Below, in pieces: positions 28,155-36,165 of a stretch of 64,000 bases of DNA; the stretch's first letter is position 1; the number at the start of each line of letters is the position of its first letter. Location of the stretch: assembly GCF_900101785.1 (NCBI RefSeq), contig NZ_LT629688.1:3224001-3288000 (forward strand). Direction: 5' to 3'. The stretch is from Auraticoccus monumenti. GTDB taxonomy: Bacteria; Actinomycetota; Actinomycetes; Propionibacteriales; Propionibacteriaceae. Below the pieces are notes generated by a model. The model was not told the origin of the DNA. It worked only from the letters and a program-made list of their open reading frames with translations, and did not search any database. A program made the translations under genes and the position numbers.

Positions 28155-28442
28155 ATGGCCAGCGTGTACCGGGCGCTCGACGACGAGACCCGGCGGCTCG
28201 TCCTGGACGAGCTGTCCGCACGCGACGGTCAGACCCTGTTCGAGATCTGCTCCGTGCTCGCGGTCCGGCACGGGCTCAGCCTCACCCGCCAGGCCATCTC
28301 CCAGCACCTCGGTGTCCTGGAGGCCGCCGGCCTCGTCGTCACCGAGCGGCGGGGGCGGACCAAGCTCCACTTCTTCGACCCCGCACCACTGGCCGAGATC
28401 GCTCGCCGGTGGCCCACCGACTCCCCGAGGAACCCACCATGA
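28155..28442 (+). CDS. ArsR-family transcriptional repressor
   Basis: 95-residue winged-helix protein: MASVYRALDDETRRLVLDEL, the HTH core SLTRQAISQHLGVLEAAGLV, and a wing TERRGRTKLHFFD. No metal-binding cysteine pair (the ELCVCDL motif is absent), so it probably senses something other than metal, like the ArsR/SRPBCC- or VOC-coupled group. The stop overlaps the next ATG (ATGA). A dyad in its own promoter indicates autorepression of the two-gene unit. Confidence 0.85.
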   Translation: MASVYRALDDETRRLVLDELSARDGQTLFEICSVLAVRHGLSLTRQAISQHLGVLEAAGLVVTERRGRTKLHFFDPAPLAEIARRWPTDSPRNPP

Positions 28443-28846
28443 GGATCACCCTGACCAGCGTCTTCGTCGACGACCAGCGCGCGGCGCTGGCCTTCTACAC
28501 CGAGCTGCTCGGCTTCACCGTCAAGCACGACGTCCCCCTCGGTGACGACTACTGGCTGACGGTCGTCGCACCCGAGGACCCCGACGGCGTCGAGCTGCTG
28601 CTGGAGCCCTCGGGCCACCCCGCGGTGAAGCCCTACCGCGACGCCCTGGTGGAGGACGGCATCCCGTTGCTGGTGCTCTCCGTGGACGACCTGGAGGCCG
28701 AGCACGCCCGCCTGGTCGAGAGCGGTGTCGTGTTCACCCAGCCGCCCACCGACATCGGCACGGCGGTGCTCGCGGTCCTCGACGACACCTGCGGCAACCT
28801 GGTGCAGCTCGTCCAGCCCAAGCCGGAGGCGTTCGCCGCCCAGTGA
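28439..28846 (+). CDS. VOC-family protein coupled to ArsR
   Basis: 135 residues with the VOC modules: LTSVFVDDQRAALAFYTELLGFTVKHD at the start, LLVLSVDDLEAEHARLVESGVVFT in the second half and VLDDTCGNLVQLVQ at the end. Overlap of start and stop with the ArsR gene shows translational coupling, so the regulator's inducer may be this protein's substrate. Convergent with the following two-domain VOC gene. Confidence 0.8.
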   Translation: MRITLTSVFVDDQRAALAFYTELLGFTVKHDVPLGDDYWLTVVAPEDPDGVELLLEPSGHPAVKPYRDALVEDGIPLLVLSVDDLEAEHARLVESGVVFTQPPTDIGTAVLAVLDDTCGNLVQLVQPKPEAFAAQ

Positions 28847-28868
28847 CCTGGTGCGCGTTGCGAACCGG

Positions 28869-29588
28869 TCAGCGGCGGGGGAGGAGGGTCACCTCGTTGC
28901 CGTCGGGGTCCAGCAGCCCGACCGCGCCGTGCCCGACGGGGACGTCGGTGCGGGTGGCCCCGAGGTCGAGCAGCCCCTCGACCGCGTCCTCCGCGGTGGT
29001 CCCGGACGGGGGAGCGACCTCGAGGCGCCAGCGCCCCGGTCGCACCGTGGGAGCCAACGGGGGACCACCCCAGCTGATCTTCGGCCCGCCGTGCGGGGAC
29101 CGGATGGCGGTCTCCTCGTCCTGGTCCCAGACCAGCGGCCAGTCCAGGGCCCGGCTCCAGAAGCACCCCAGGGCCTGCGTCCCGTCGCTGGAGACCGCGC
29201 CCACGAACCCGCAGTCGGCGAGGAAGCTGTTGCCGGCCTCGACGACATACAGCTCGTTGCCCTCGGGATCGGCCAGCACGACGTGCTGCTCGTCGGGGGA
29301 CTGACCGATGTCGAGGTGGCCTCCGCCGAGCTCCAGGGCCCGGGCCCGCGTCTCCTGCTGCTGGTCCGGCGTGGCGCTGGTGAGGTCGAGGTGCATCTGG
29401 TTCGGGCTCCTTCTCGGCTCGTCGCTCGCGCGGAACCGCAGCAGGAACCCGGTGTCGTCGGTGGGCGCCAGCGCGACACCTCCGTGACCGTCCTCCGCGG
29501 TGGGCCACCCGAGCAGCCCGGACCAGAACCGGGCCAGCCGATCCGGGTCCCGGGCGCCCACGCAGAGCGAGACGAGCTGCACGGTCAT
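28869..29588 (-). CDS. Two-domain VOC (Glyoxalase_6-like) protein
   Basis: 239 residues with two tandem VOC repeats: CVGARDPDRLARFWSGLLGW to QHVVLADPEGNELYVVE (about 8-115), and ALGCFWSRALDWPLVWDQDEE to GHGAVGLLDPDGNEVTLLP (about 135-237). Both end with the family DPDGNE/DPEGNE strand. Function unknown. A 193-bp region separates it from the divergent S8 peptidase gene. Confidence 0.8.
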   Translation of the reverse strand: MTVQLVSLCVGARDPDRLARFWSGLLGWPTAEDGHGGVALAPTDDTGFLLRFRASDEPRRSPNQMHLDLTSATPDQQQETRARALELGGGHLDIGQSPDEQHVVLADPEGNELYVVEAGNSFLADCGFVGAVSSDGTQALGCFWSRALDWPLVWDQDEETAIRSPHGGPKISWGGPPLAPTVRPGRWRLEVAPPSGTTAEDAVEGLLDLGATRTDVPVGHGAVGLLDPDGNEVTLLPRR

Positions 29589-29781
29589 CGGGACTCCGAT
29601 CTGCGCTGCGGTGCGGGGCTCCGCGCACGCTAACCCGGTGGGGTCGCGGATCACCACGACGTCTCGACCCGGTCCGTCCGCCCGCGACGGCGGCCGTGAC
29701 CGCGGTGTCCTCGGGGCCGACCGTGGACAGGATGCCGCCCGGCGGAGCACGCTGAGGAGCCGGCGGAGGGGGAGGCAGGCC

Positions 29782-31152
29782 ATGCTCGAGGAGCTCGACG
29801 GCGGCATCGACGCGGTCGCGGGCATGCTTGCCCGCTACGACGCGACGGCTGACCGGTGGGACCTACCAGCGACCGGCAGCTTCTGGGACGCGGTCGACAT
29901 CGCCCACAGGTCCGGTCGACGAGGTGCAGGTCGCACCATCGCCGTGATCGACGGCGGCTTCGACACCGGCGTGCCACGCCTGGCCGCGCAGGAGCTGGTG
30001 TGGCCGACAGAGGCCCTGGGCCGCGGGCACGGGACGGTTGTCGCGCTGCTGACGCTTGCGGTCGCCCCACGCGCCCGACTGCTCCTGTACCCGACCAGGG
30101 TCGACGGACGCGTCGACGAGGGACGAGTGGCGCAGGCGTTGGCGGACGCCGTCGTCAGGGGCGTCGACATGATCAACCTCAGCCTCGGAGACGCCATCCC
30201 GCTCGAGGCCACCTTCGACTTCCAGGCGTTCTTCGACCCCGACGCGCTGTGGCCCGGGATGGGCCACGACGACCGGCTCTTCTGGAGCAACCAGCGACTC
30301 TCCCAGCTGGAGTACCGGCACTGGCTGCGGCTGCCGCACTCACCGCTGACCGAGGCGGCCGCCACCGTGGTCGCCGCCGGCATCCCGCTCATCTGCGCCG
30401 CCGGCAACCGGACGAACCACCTGGCCGTGCCCGCCGTGTGCCCTGACGCCCTCGCAGTGTCGTTCATCGCCGAGATCCGTACGGTGGACGACGCCGTCGA
30501 GCTCGCACAAGGCGGCCCGCCCACTTTCACATCGGCGGCCTTCCACGACGTGGCCCTGGTCCAACCACCGGACGTCCTCGGCTCCAGCTTCGCCACCCCG
30601 CTCGTCACAGGTCTCGTCGCCCTGATGGAGGACGTGGGAGATCTGGACGCGTTCCGCGACATGGCGCGGCTGGGCGGCATGGCCAGTGAGCTGTTCGTCA
30701 CCCGCGACCAGGCAGACATGGCGCCGGACCCGCGCCGCGACAGCGTCATCGCGGACCTGTACCAGCGAGCCCTGGACACCTGGCCCCACGCCGAGGAACT
30801 GGGCCCCTGCCCCGCGTGTGCGTTCTTCGCCCTGCCGACGCTCACCGACGCCGGTCTCCACGCGCTCAACCACAGCCACCTCGGCCGGGCCCAGACGCTG
30901 CTCCGCCGCGCCTTCCTCACCAACCCGAGGAGCCCGTACGCGGCGGCCAACCTCGCCGTGGCCACCATGCGCCAGGCCGACGAGCTCGACCGCCGAGAAG
31001 CCCGCGGCGACGTCCTCCGGCTCCTCGACGAGGCGGTCACGCTGCTCCAGCGTGCGGTCGAACTCCGCCCGGACCACCCGCCGTACCGGGCTCGTCTGGA
31101 CGAGGCCCGGCACGCCTTGCAGAACCCGGACGGGTGGCAGATGATGCCCTGA
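29782..31152 (+). CDS. Intracellular S8 (subtilisin-like) peptidase with TPR-like C-terminus
   Basis: 456 residues, no signal peptide or propeptide. The catalytic triad is D57 (IAVIDGGFD), H83 (GRGHGT) and S269 (GSSFATP), with oxyanion N209 (AAGNR). The C-terminal 120 residues are helical and TPR-like (LGRAQTLLRRAFLTNPRSPYAAANLA, then LLQRAVELRPDHPPYRARL). A CPAC motif lies between the two parts. Cytosolic S8 enzymes with repeat domains occur in predicted conflict and signalling systems. AGGGGGAGGCA precedes ATG 29782. A small EACC1-like membrane protein gene follows after 42 bp. Confidence 0.85.
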   Translation: MLEELDGGIDAVAGMLARYDATADRWDLPATGSFWDAVDIAHRSGRRGAGRTIAVIDGGFDTGVPRLAAQELVWPTEALGRGHGTVVALLTLAVAPRARLLLYPTRVDGRVDEGRVAQALADAVVRGVDMINLSLGDAIPLEATFDFQAFFDPDALWPGMGHDDRLFWSNQRLSQLEYRHWLRLPHSPLTEAAATVVAAGIPLICAAGNRTNHLAVPAVCPDALAVSFIAEIRTVDDAVELAQGGPPTFTSAAFHDVALVQPPDVLGSSFATPLVTGLVALMEDVGDLDAFRDMARLGGMASELFVTRDQADMAPDPRRDSVIADLYQRALDTWPHAEELGPCPACAFFALPTLTDAGLHALNHSHLGRAQTLLRRAFLTNPRSPYAAANLAVATMRQADELDRREARGDVLRLLDEAVTLLQRAVELRPDHPPYRARLDEARHALQNPDGWQMMP

Positions 31153-31194
31153 GGGAACCACCAACGGCGGTGGTCACAGCCCGGGGGAGTGGCC

Positions 31195-31683
31195 ATGAAC
31201 GACGACCAGATCCGCATCCGCATCGACGACGACGAGGACCTCGCCGCGGCGCACGAGGCCTCGCTCTCCACCGGCGTCGACTTCCAGCAGGCGCCCGACG
31301 AGTCAGATGGCTTGGAGGAGCAGATCACCGTCATCGCCGGAATCGTCATCGGCGCCGGTGTCCTGGCCGCAGCCAAGTTCATCGCCGACTGGTGGGAGAA
31401 GCGCCGCGGGGGCCTGGTGATCGACATGCGCCCCGACGCCGCCGACCAGGTCCACCGAGACCGCGACGTCCCCTGGGGTCACGTGCTGATCTTCACCGCC
31501 GACGGGAAGGATGTCCGGGTCGAGACCCAGGACATGCCGGAGGACGCCACCGAGCGCCTGATCGCCGCAGTCCTCAGCGGGGTCCTCGGCACCCCCGCCG
31601 AGCTCAAGAAGAAGGCCCTGGCCGGCGGTGACACCGAGGGCGCTGCAGACCCGGACGCACCGGGGGAGCTCGCTCCGGCGTGA
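31195..31683 (+). CDS. Small membrane-anchored protein, EACC1-like, partner of the S8 peptidase
   Basis: 162 residues: an N-terminal strand IRIRIDDDEDLAAAH, an acidic linker, a hydrophobic helix (residues 44-64, VIAGIVIGAGVLAAAKFIADWW), then strands and a helix (LVIDMRP, HVLIFTADGKDVRVETQDMP, ATERLIAAVLSGVL). This order resembles the effector-associated constant component EACC1 that accompanies peptidases and STAND NTPases in predicted bacterial conflict systems; the resemblance is in architecture, judged by eye. GGGGGAG lies 6 bp before ATG 31195. It is cotranscribed with the peptidase. Confidence 0.7.
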   Translation: MNDDQIRIRIDDDEDLAAAHEASLSTGVDFQQAPDESDGLEEQITVIAGIVIGAGVLAAAKFIADWWEKRRGGLVIDMRPDAADQVHRDRDVPWGHVLIFTADGKDVRVETQDMPEDATERLIAAVLSGVLGTPAELKKKALAGGDTEGAADPDAPGELAPA

Positions 31684-31693
31684 GGCCCGTCGG

Positions 31694-32605
31694 TCAGGCC
31701 GGCTCTACCGGCCGCTCGGGGTGCCCGACATCTGTGGAGGCGAGGAAAGCCAGGAGCGCCTCGGCCAACGCACCAGGAGCCTCGAGGGCCACGTAGTGCC
31801 CCACGCCGTCCACCTGCGCGGTGGACACGTCGGCGAAGACCTGGGAGAGCGTCGCCGCCGTGAACGGACCGCCGCCGCCGCCCACCGCGAGAGCGGGCAC
31901 GTCAACCACCCGCTCCCGCGCCAGGTGGCGGAGCTCCTCACCCTCGGCGAGCATCGAGCGGTACAGGCCGACGGCCCCGCGCCACCCACCGGGTCGGGCG
32001 TACCCGCGGGACATCTCGTCGACGTCGGCCCCGGTGACCGCGTCGGGGACGGCGGTCATGGTCGGGAACGCCCAGGAGCCGAGGAGCTCGCGCTCGTGCC
32101 CGCTGAGGAGCAGCTCGCCGAGGCCGTCGGGGGCGGCGAGGACGCCGATGTGCCAGGACCCGCCGGAGGTGACGTCGGCGAACCCCTCGAGCCCGAACCC
32201 GGCCAGCCCCATCTCGACCCCGGTGAAGCTGAGCACGTCCTCGGGGTGCGCCCGGACCAGGCGGTAGGCCGTGCCCCCGCTGATGTCCTGGGCCAGGAGG
32301 TGCACCGGACCGAGGCCCAGGGAGGCGATGAGCTGGTGGAGGTCCTCCGCCGCGGTGGCGCTGTCGTGGTCCCTCTCGGCGATCCGGGAGTCGCCGAACC
32401 CGCGGAGGTCGACCGCGACCACGCGGTGGCGCTCGGCGAGCAGCGGGATGGCGGCACGGAAGGCCCACCAGCTCTCAGGGAAGCCGTGGACCAGCAGGAC
32501 GGGGGAGCCGGCGTCGCCGGCGGTGACGTAGTGCAGCTCGGTGCCGTTCACGGCGGCCCTGTGGTGGCTGAGGCCGGGGGCCGTACTGGCGGTGATGGTG
32601 GTCAT
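31694..32605 (-). CDS. Alpha/beta hydrolase, epoxide-hydrolase-like
   Basis: 303 residues. LLVHGFPESWWAFR carries the HGFP oxyanion motif and VAVDLRGFGDS is typical. The nucleophile elbow is LLAQDISGG, giving Asp107 rather than Ser as nucleophile, as in epoxide hydrolases and haloalkane dehalogenases. The catalytic His is in GVGHYVALEAP. Divergent from a MarR gene with operator dyads between them, so it is likely repressed by MarR and induced by its substrate. GAGGAGA precedes the ATG at 32603-32605. Confidence 0.85.
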   Translation of the reverse strand: MTTITASTAPGLSHHRAAVNGTELHYVTAGDAGSPVLLVHGFPESWWAFRAAIPLLAERHRVVAVDLRGFGDSRIAERDHDSATAAEDLHQLIASLGLGPVHLLAQDISGGTAYRLVRAHPEDVLSFTGVEMGLAGFGLEGFADVTSGGSWHIGVLAAPDGLGELLLSGHERELLGSWAFPTMTAVPDAVTGADVDEMSRGYARPGGWRGAVGLYRSMLAEGEELRHLARERVVDVPALAVGGGGGPFTAATLSQVFADVSTAQVDGVGHYVALEAPGALAEALLAFLASTDVGHPERPVEPA

Positions 32606-32618
32606 GGGATCTCCTCGA

Positions 32619-32659
32619 TAGACAACGCTGTTGTCTAGTATAGACACCCATGTTGTCGA
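32619..32659. promoter_or_regulatory. Divergent MarR/hydrolase promoter with two operators
   Basis: A perfect dyad TAGACAAC-GCT-GTTGTCTA (32619-32637) covers the hydrolase start region just after its -10 TATACT (32637-32642, minus strand). A degenerate copy, TAGACACCCATGTTGTCGA (32641-32659), overlaps the MarR -35-like TTGTCG. The centres are 22 bp apart, two helical turns. The MarR -10 TAGGGT (32675-32680) lies 6 bp before the MarR ATG. Confidence 0.75.
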
Positions 32660-32686
32660 ACTGGAGAACCCCGGTAGGGTCGTCCC

Positions 32687-33157
32687 ATGACCAGGTCAGG
32701 TGCCGATCTCGCCCTCCTGCTGCTCGGCGGCTACCGACGACTGGTCGACTCGGCCGTCCAGGAGCTGGCCGCCCGGGGCTTCGAGGACGTCCGACCCAGC
32801 CACGACTTCGCGATGCGCGCCATCGACTCCGGCGCCGGCAGCGCGTCAGAGCTCGGCCGACGCATGTCGGTGACCAAGCAGGCCGCCGCCCGGACGATCT
32901 CGGTGCTCCTGGAGCGTGGCTGGATCGCCCGCGAGGACGATCCGGACGACGGTCGCCGCAAGCGGCTCCGCGTCACACCGCTGGGCCGGGAGGTGATGAG
33001 CACGGGGGAGACCATCTTCGACGAGCTCCGGCAGGCCTGGGAGCGCGAGATCGGGCGGCAGGAGCTGGCCACGTTGGAGGAGCAGCTGTCCCGGCTGGTC
33101 GGCGACGCTCCGATCCGCCTGGACGCGCCCGGCTGGGTCTCCCGCGACGACGACTGA
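32687..33157 (+). CDS. MarR-family transcriptional regulator
   Basis: 156 residues with the MarR winged helix: SGAGSASELGRRMSVTKQAAARTISVLLERGWI, then the wing REDDPDDGRRKRLRVTPLG. Dimerisation helices flank it. The ATG lies 6 bp downstream of a -10 hexamer, implying a leaderless mRNA. It probably represses itself and the divergent hydrolase through the two dyads between them. Confidence 0.85.
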   Translation: MTRSGADLALLLLGGYRRLVDSAVQELAARGFEDVRPSHDFAMRAIDSGAGSASELGRRMSVTKQAAARTISVLLERGWIAREDDPDDGRRKRLRVTPLGREVMSTGETIFDELRQAWEREIGRQELATLEEQLSRLVGDAPIRLDAPGWVSRDDD

Positions 33158-33202
33158 GCGCCGGGACGGCCGAGGCCACCCGGACCACGAGCGCAGCGAC
33201 TC

Positions 33203-33664
33203 TCAGACGCCGGTGACGTCGCCCCGCCAGCCGACGCTGCCGCTGCCCGGCTTCTCGACCAGGCTCTTGAACTCCGCGGCCGACTGGGCCACGGCCACCT
33301 GGTCCATGTGCAGCAGCACCCCGGCCTTCTCCACGAGTCCACGGGGGTCCCAGCTGAGCGCGATGTTCACCCGGGTCGACGACGCGCCCAGCGTCTGGAA
33401 GGTGACCCGGCCCGTGTGGCGCCCACCGTCACCGCCGGTGCTGCGCCAGGCCACGAGCTCGTCGGGCCGCTGGTCGGTGATCTCGGTGTCGAACTCGCGT
33501 GTCGCGGCACCCACCTTGACCACCCAGTGGGTGTGGGTGTCGTCGGTGTGGGTGACCGAGGTGACGCCGTCCATGAACTGCGGGAAGGTCTCGAACTGCG
33601 TCCACTGGTTGTACGCCCGGGCGATCGGGACGTCCACGTCGACCGACGACTGCACTGTGCTCAT
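33203..33664 (-). CDS. SRPBCC (polyketide cyclase/COQ10-like) protein
   Basis: 153 residues: VQSSVDVDVPIARAYNQWTQFETFPQFMDGV at the N-terminus, the FDTEITDQRPDELVAWRSTGG and HTGRVTFQTLGASSTRVNI strands, and a terminal helix with AEFKSLVE. It closely matches small stress-associated SRPBCC proteins of actinobacteria, whose ligand is unknown. It ends 45 bp after the convergent MarR gene. Confidence 0.8.
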   Translation of the reverse strand: MSTVQSSVDVDVPIARAYNQWTQFETFPQFMDGVTSVTHTDDTHTHWVVKVGAATREFDTEITDQRPDELVAWRSTGGDGGRHTGRVTFQTLGASSTRVNIALSWDPRGLVEKAGVLLHMDQVAVAQSAAEFKSLVEKPGSGSVGWRGDVTGV

Positions 33665-33765
33665 GACTACGTTGTACTCGCCGTCGTCTAACGAGCAGGA
33701 CAGCGGTACCGCCTCTGAGCCACGGCGGCAGCGGTCTGGAGCACCGATCTCGACCACCTCGACGC

Positions 33766-33793
33766 TTGTCCGATAAGTGACATTATGACAAAC
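33766..33793. other. dif: Putative dif site (XerC/XerD chromosome-dimer resolution)
   Basis: 28 bp with an 11-bp left arm TTGTCCGATAA, a 6-bp centre GTGACA and an 11-bp right arm TTATGACAAAC. The arms form the imperfect dyad expected of XerC and XerD sites. By eye it agrees at about 22 of 28 positions with the actinobacterial dif consensus as I recall it (CCGATAA..ACATTATGTCAA core). It lies in noncoding DNA, and gene orientation changes from balanced to minus-biased here. An Xer-using mobile element attachment site is the alternative. Confidence 0.65.
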
Positions 33794-33921
33794 GGTCAGG
33801 GGTTTCCACTCGCGCCGGTCGCTGGCGCCGGTTCCCTGCTCCCCTCCGGGTCACCTCCTCGGATCTGGAGCTTCCATGGCACACCGTGTCGTCAGCACGG
33901 GGTCGAGTGACCGTCGTGGTC

Positions 33922-34314
33922 CTACCGTGCTTCAGGAGCAGGGTGGCTGTTCGAGCGGCCGCCGACCGCGTTGTTGATGAGGTCCACGACGTGCTGCGGG
34001 TCGTCGACGGTGATGACGAGACGGTCGAACCGCTCCGCGGGACCGAGGGTGATGACGACGGCACGGTCGTACCCGGAGATGTTCCAGAACTGCTTCCTCC
34101 CGTCGGCATGGAAGGTGCCGGACAGCCTCCCCGGGAGGCCGAGGCCCGGACCGCGCCAGCCCTTCGGCTCGTCCTTCATCCCGGGATCGAAGGTCGCTCC
34201 CCTGACGTGCTCGAGCGGGAGCCGCAGGCGGCGCGTGAACGACCACAGCTTGCTCAGTCCGACAGGCTCGACCACGAGGGTCCCTGTGGTGACCGTGACC
34301 TTGTTGCTGCTCAT
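33922..34314 (-). CDS. Small protein, possibly PH-like fold
   Basis: 130 residues, all strands with a final helix: VTVTTGTLVVEPVGLSKLW, LPLEHVRGATFDP, GTFHADGRKQFWNIS, AVVITLGPAERFDRLVITVDDPQHVVDLINNAV. This strand pattern resembles bacterial pleckstrin-homology-like domains that sit on membrane lipids or other proteins. No enzyme motif. The ATG overlaps the TetR stop (ATGA at 34311-34314), so the two are coupled and the TetR probably controls it. Confidence 0.6.
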   Translation of the reverse strand: MSSNKVTVTTGTLVVEPVGLSKLWSFTRRLRLPLEHVRGATFDPGMKDEPKGWRGPGLGLPGRLSGTFHADGRKQFWNISGYDRAVVITLGPAERFDRLVITVDDPQHVVDLINNAVGGRSNSHPAPEAR

Positions 34315-34685
34315 GATGTCTCCTTCTCCTGGTGCAGTCCTGCGCGAGTCAGCAGGCGACTGCCTAGTTCCTCTTCGGTGATGCCGTGGACTTCGAGAAG
34401 ACCCGCGATGCGCTCGCGGACACGCCGGTCCTCAGGGGCGAGCTCGAGCAGTCCGACGAGCACCACGTCGAGCCGGCCCTCGGAGTCGCTCGCCGCGTCG
34501 ACCGCGTCGAGGACCCGCATGAACAGCCCTTGCTTGCTCCCGAAGGTGCCGTAGAGACTGCCCCGGTGCACCCCGGTCGCCTCGACCAGGTGGTCGACGG
34601 AGGTCGATGCGTACCCCCTCCTCCGGAACACCGTCGCAGCGGCATCCACCGCCACTGCCTCCTCGAACCCTCGTGGACGTCCCAT
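34311..34685 (-). CDS. Short TetR-family regulator
   Basis: 124 residues. The TetR helix-turn-helix is clear: GRPRGFEEAVAVDAAATVFRRRGY, then TSVDHLVEATGVHRGSLYGTFGSKQGLF. The ligand-binding part is only about 65 residues, versus 120-150 in typical TetR proteins, so the ligand domain is truncated or minimal. The frame has no visible break. Its promoter overlaps a TTGA..TCAA dyad and gives a leaderless mRNA. Coupled to the PH-like gene. Confidence 0.8.
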   Translation of the reverse strand: MGRPRGFEEAVAVDAAATVFRRRGYASTSVDHLVEATGVHRGSLYGTFGSKQGLFMRVLDAVDAASDSEGRLDVVLVGLLELAPEDRRVRERIAGLLEVHGITEEELGSRLLTRAGLHQEKETS

Positions 34686-34689
34686 AGGT

Positions 34690-34721
34690 TTGAGAATAGT
34701 TGTTCAAGAACGGTCAGTCAA
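34690..34721 (-). promoter_or_regulatory. Leaderless promoter and operator of the short TetR gene
   Basis: On the minus strand TTGACT (34716-34721), 17 bp, TATTCT (34693-34698), then 7 bp to the ATG. An imperfect dyad with TTGA and TCAA ends covers 34690-34707, over the -10. This fits an autorepressed leaderless transcript. Confidence 0.6.
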
Positions 34722-34825
34722 GAAAGGTGCGACCACCCCAGTGGCTGCCGATCCTCGCGCTGCGGCCTGGACCCGTCGACGGTGGTCGCGGTGTTCCGCG
34801 CCCCGGTGCGGCACGCCCTCGGTCC

Positions 34826-35551
34826 TCAGGCGAGACCGCCACCGGCCAGGATGTCCTGGTTGGTGACCCACCGGCCACCGGGGCCGGCGAGGAAGGCGAT
34901 CAGCTCGGCGACCTCCTCCGGCTGGCCGATCCGACCCAGGGCCGACAGCGACACCGCCAGATCGAGCATCTCGGGCTGGAAGGCGTCGGTGTCGGTCGCC
35001 CCGGGCGCGACGGTGTTGACGGTGATCTGGCGCGGCCCCAGCTCGCGCGACAGCACCCGCACGAACTGCTCGACCGCTCCCTTGAGCCCTAGGTACATGC
35101 CCATCTGCGGCAGCAGCATCCGTGTGTTGACGGTGGAGACGGCGATGATGCGTCCGTGGTCGCGGACCTGACGTGCTGCCTCGCGCAGGGTGAGGAAGTA
35201 GCCGCGGAGCTCGGTCACGAGGTGCTGGTCGAAGTCCTGCACGGTGAGCTGGTCGAACGGTCCGACGTACTGCCGGGCGGCGTTGGCCACGACGACGTCC
35301 ACGCCGCCGAAGCGTTCGGTGGCCTCGTCGAAGAGGGCGAGCACGGTGGCCTCGTCGGTGATGTCGCCGGCTCGGGCGAAGGCGTGGCCGCCGCCGTCCT
35401 CGATCAGGCGCACCACCTCCTCGGCGGCGTCGGTACGGGTGCGGTACCCGATCGCGACGTCGGCGCCCCGAGCAGCCAGGGCCAGTGCGGTGGCGCGTCC
35501 GATACCTCGCGAGGCTCCTGTGACGATCGCGGTCTTGCCGGTGAGATCCAT
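34826..35551 (-). CDS. Short-chain dehydrogenase/reductase
   Basis: 241 residues: the nucleotide motif TGASRGIG near the N-terminus, VVANAARQ in place of NNAG, a serine in AVSTVN, and the catalytic YLGLK (YxxxK). The C-terminal TNQDILAGGGLA is the usual SDR end. NADP preference is suggested by the Arg at RTRTDA after the second strand. It is transcribed from one of the 19-bp-spacer promoters (35716-35746) with a leader of about 155 nt containing a 10-bp hairpin. Confidence 0.88.
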   Translation of the reverse strand: MDLTGKTAIVTGASRGIGRATALALAARGADVAIGYRTRTDAAEEVVRLIEDGGGHAFARAGDITDEATVLALFDEATERFGGVDVVVANAARQYVGPFDQLTVQDFDQHLVTELRGYFLTLREAARQVRDHGRIIAVSTVNTRMLLPQMGMYLGLKGAVEQFVRVLSRELGPRQITVNTVAPGATDTDAFQPEMLDLAVSLSALGRIGQPEEVAELIAFLAGPGGRWVTNQDILAGGGLA

Positions 35552-35670
35552 CGGTTGCTCCTTCGTGTAGGGATGCCGCGGAAGCGGTGGAGAAGACGCG
35601 CCCGGTGCGTGCGGACGCAGGTGCGGCAGCGGGCTCGCCCTGCCCCACGCGGTAGGTCCGTCGTCGTGGC

Positions 35671-35702
35671 AGCCTGACCGAGCCACAGACCCCGGTCAGG
35701 CT
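35671..35702 (-). promoter_or_regulatory. Hairpin in the 5' leader of the SDR gene
   Basis: Perfect 10-bp inverted repeat (35671-35680 and 35693-35702, AGCCTGACCG and its complement) with a 12-nt loop, just after the predicted transcription start of the SDR mRNA. It could be an operator or a leader structure. Confidence 0.5.
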
Positions 35703-35715
35703 CGCTGACGTCCTC

Positions 35716-35746
35716 AGTGAAGACCGTGTCCTCAGCACCGGGTCAA
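35716..35746 (-). promoter_or_regulatory. MerR-type promoter box A (SDR gene)
   Basis: Minus strand: -35 TTGACC (35741-35746), 19-bp spacer containing the dyad GGTGCTGAGGACA, -10 TTCACT (35716-35721). Outer GACC and GGTC arms extend the dyad to 23 bp. Very similar to box B over its whole length. Confidence 0.7.
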
Positions 35747-36165
35747 CCCGTCTTCGCGTGAGCGGGCGGACGCCCCTGATCGCCGACCCCGGACCCGACC
35801 CGATCGGGTGGTCGAACCCGAGAACGACGACTACCGGGCCTCGATCACCGTGCAGGGTGCCGCAGCGCGAGTCGCGTCCAGGCGAGGCACCACCCTCACT
35901 CCCCTGTTCTCCGTCCTGGCGGCCGAGGTCCTGGATGGACCAGGTGGTGGCCGCCGGTCCAGCTCACCCCCGCACCGACGACGTCGACGAGGGTGCCTGG
36001 GCGGATGGTGACGCTGGCGCCGATCGGGATCGAGGGCGTCGTGGCCAAGCCGACTGGGCGCCCGAGAAGATCACGGCCTTCATGACCGGGGTCGAGGAGG
36101 AGGCGGAGGAGATCGGACTGCCCCTGCCGATGCCTCCCGCCTCGCTCATCGGCGTCGACCACCTC
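35747..36165. other. Stretch without a convincing gene
   Basis: 419 bp between the SDR promoter and the CPBP gene end. A short plus-strand frame near 36050-36160 reads PEKITAFMTGVEEEAEEIGLPL and looks protein-like, but it has no start and runs on into the antisense of the CPBP gene. It may be the remnant of a degraded gene. Confidence 0.4.
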
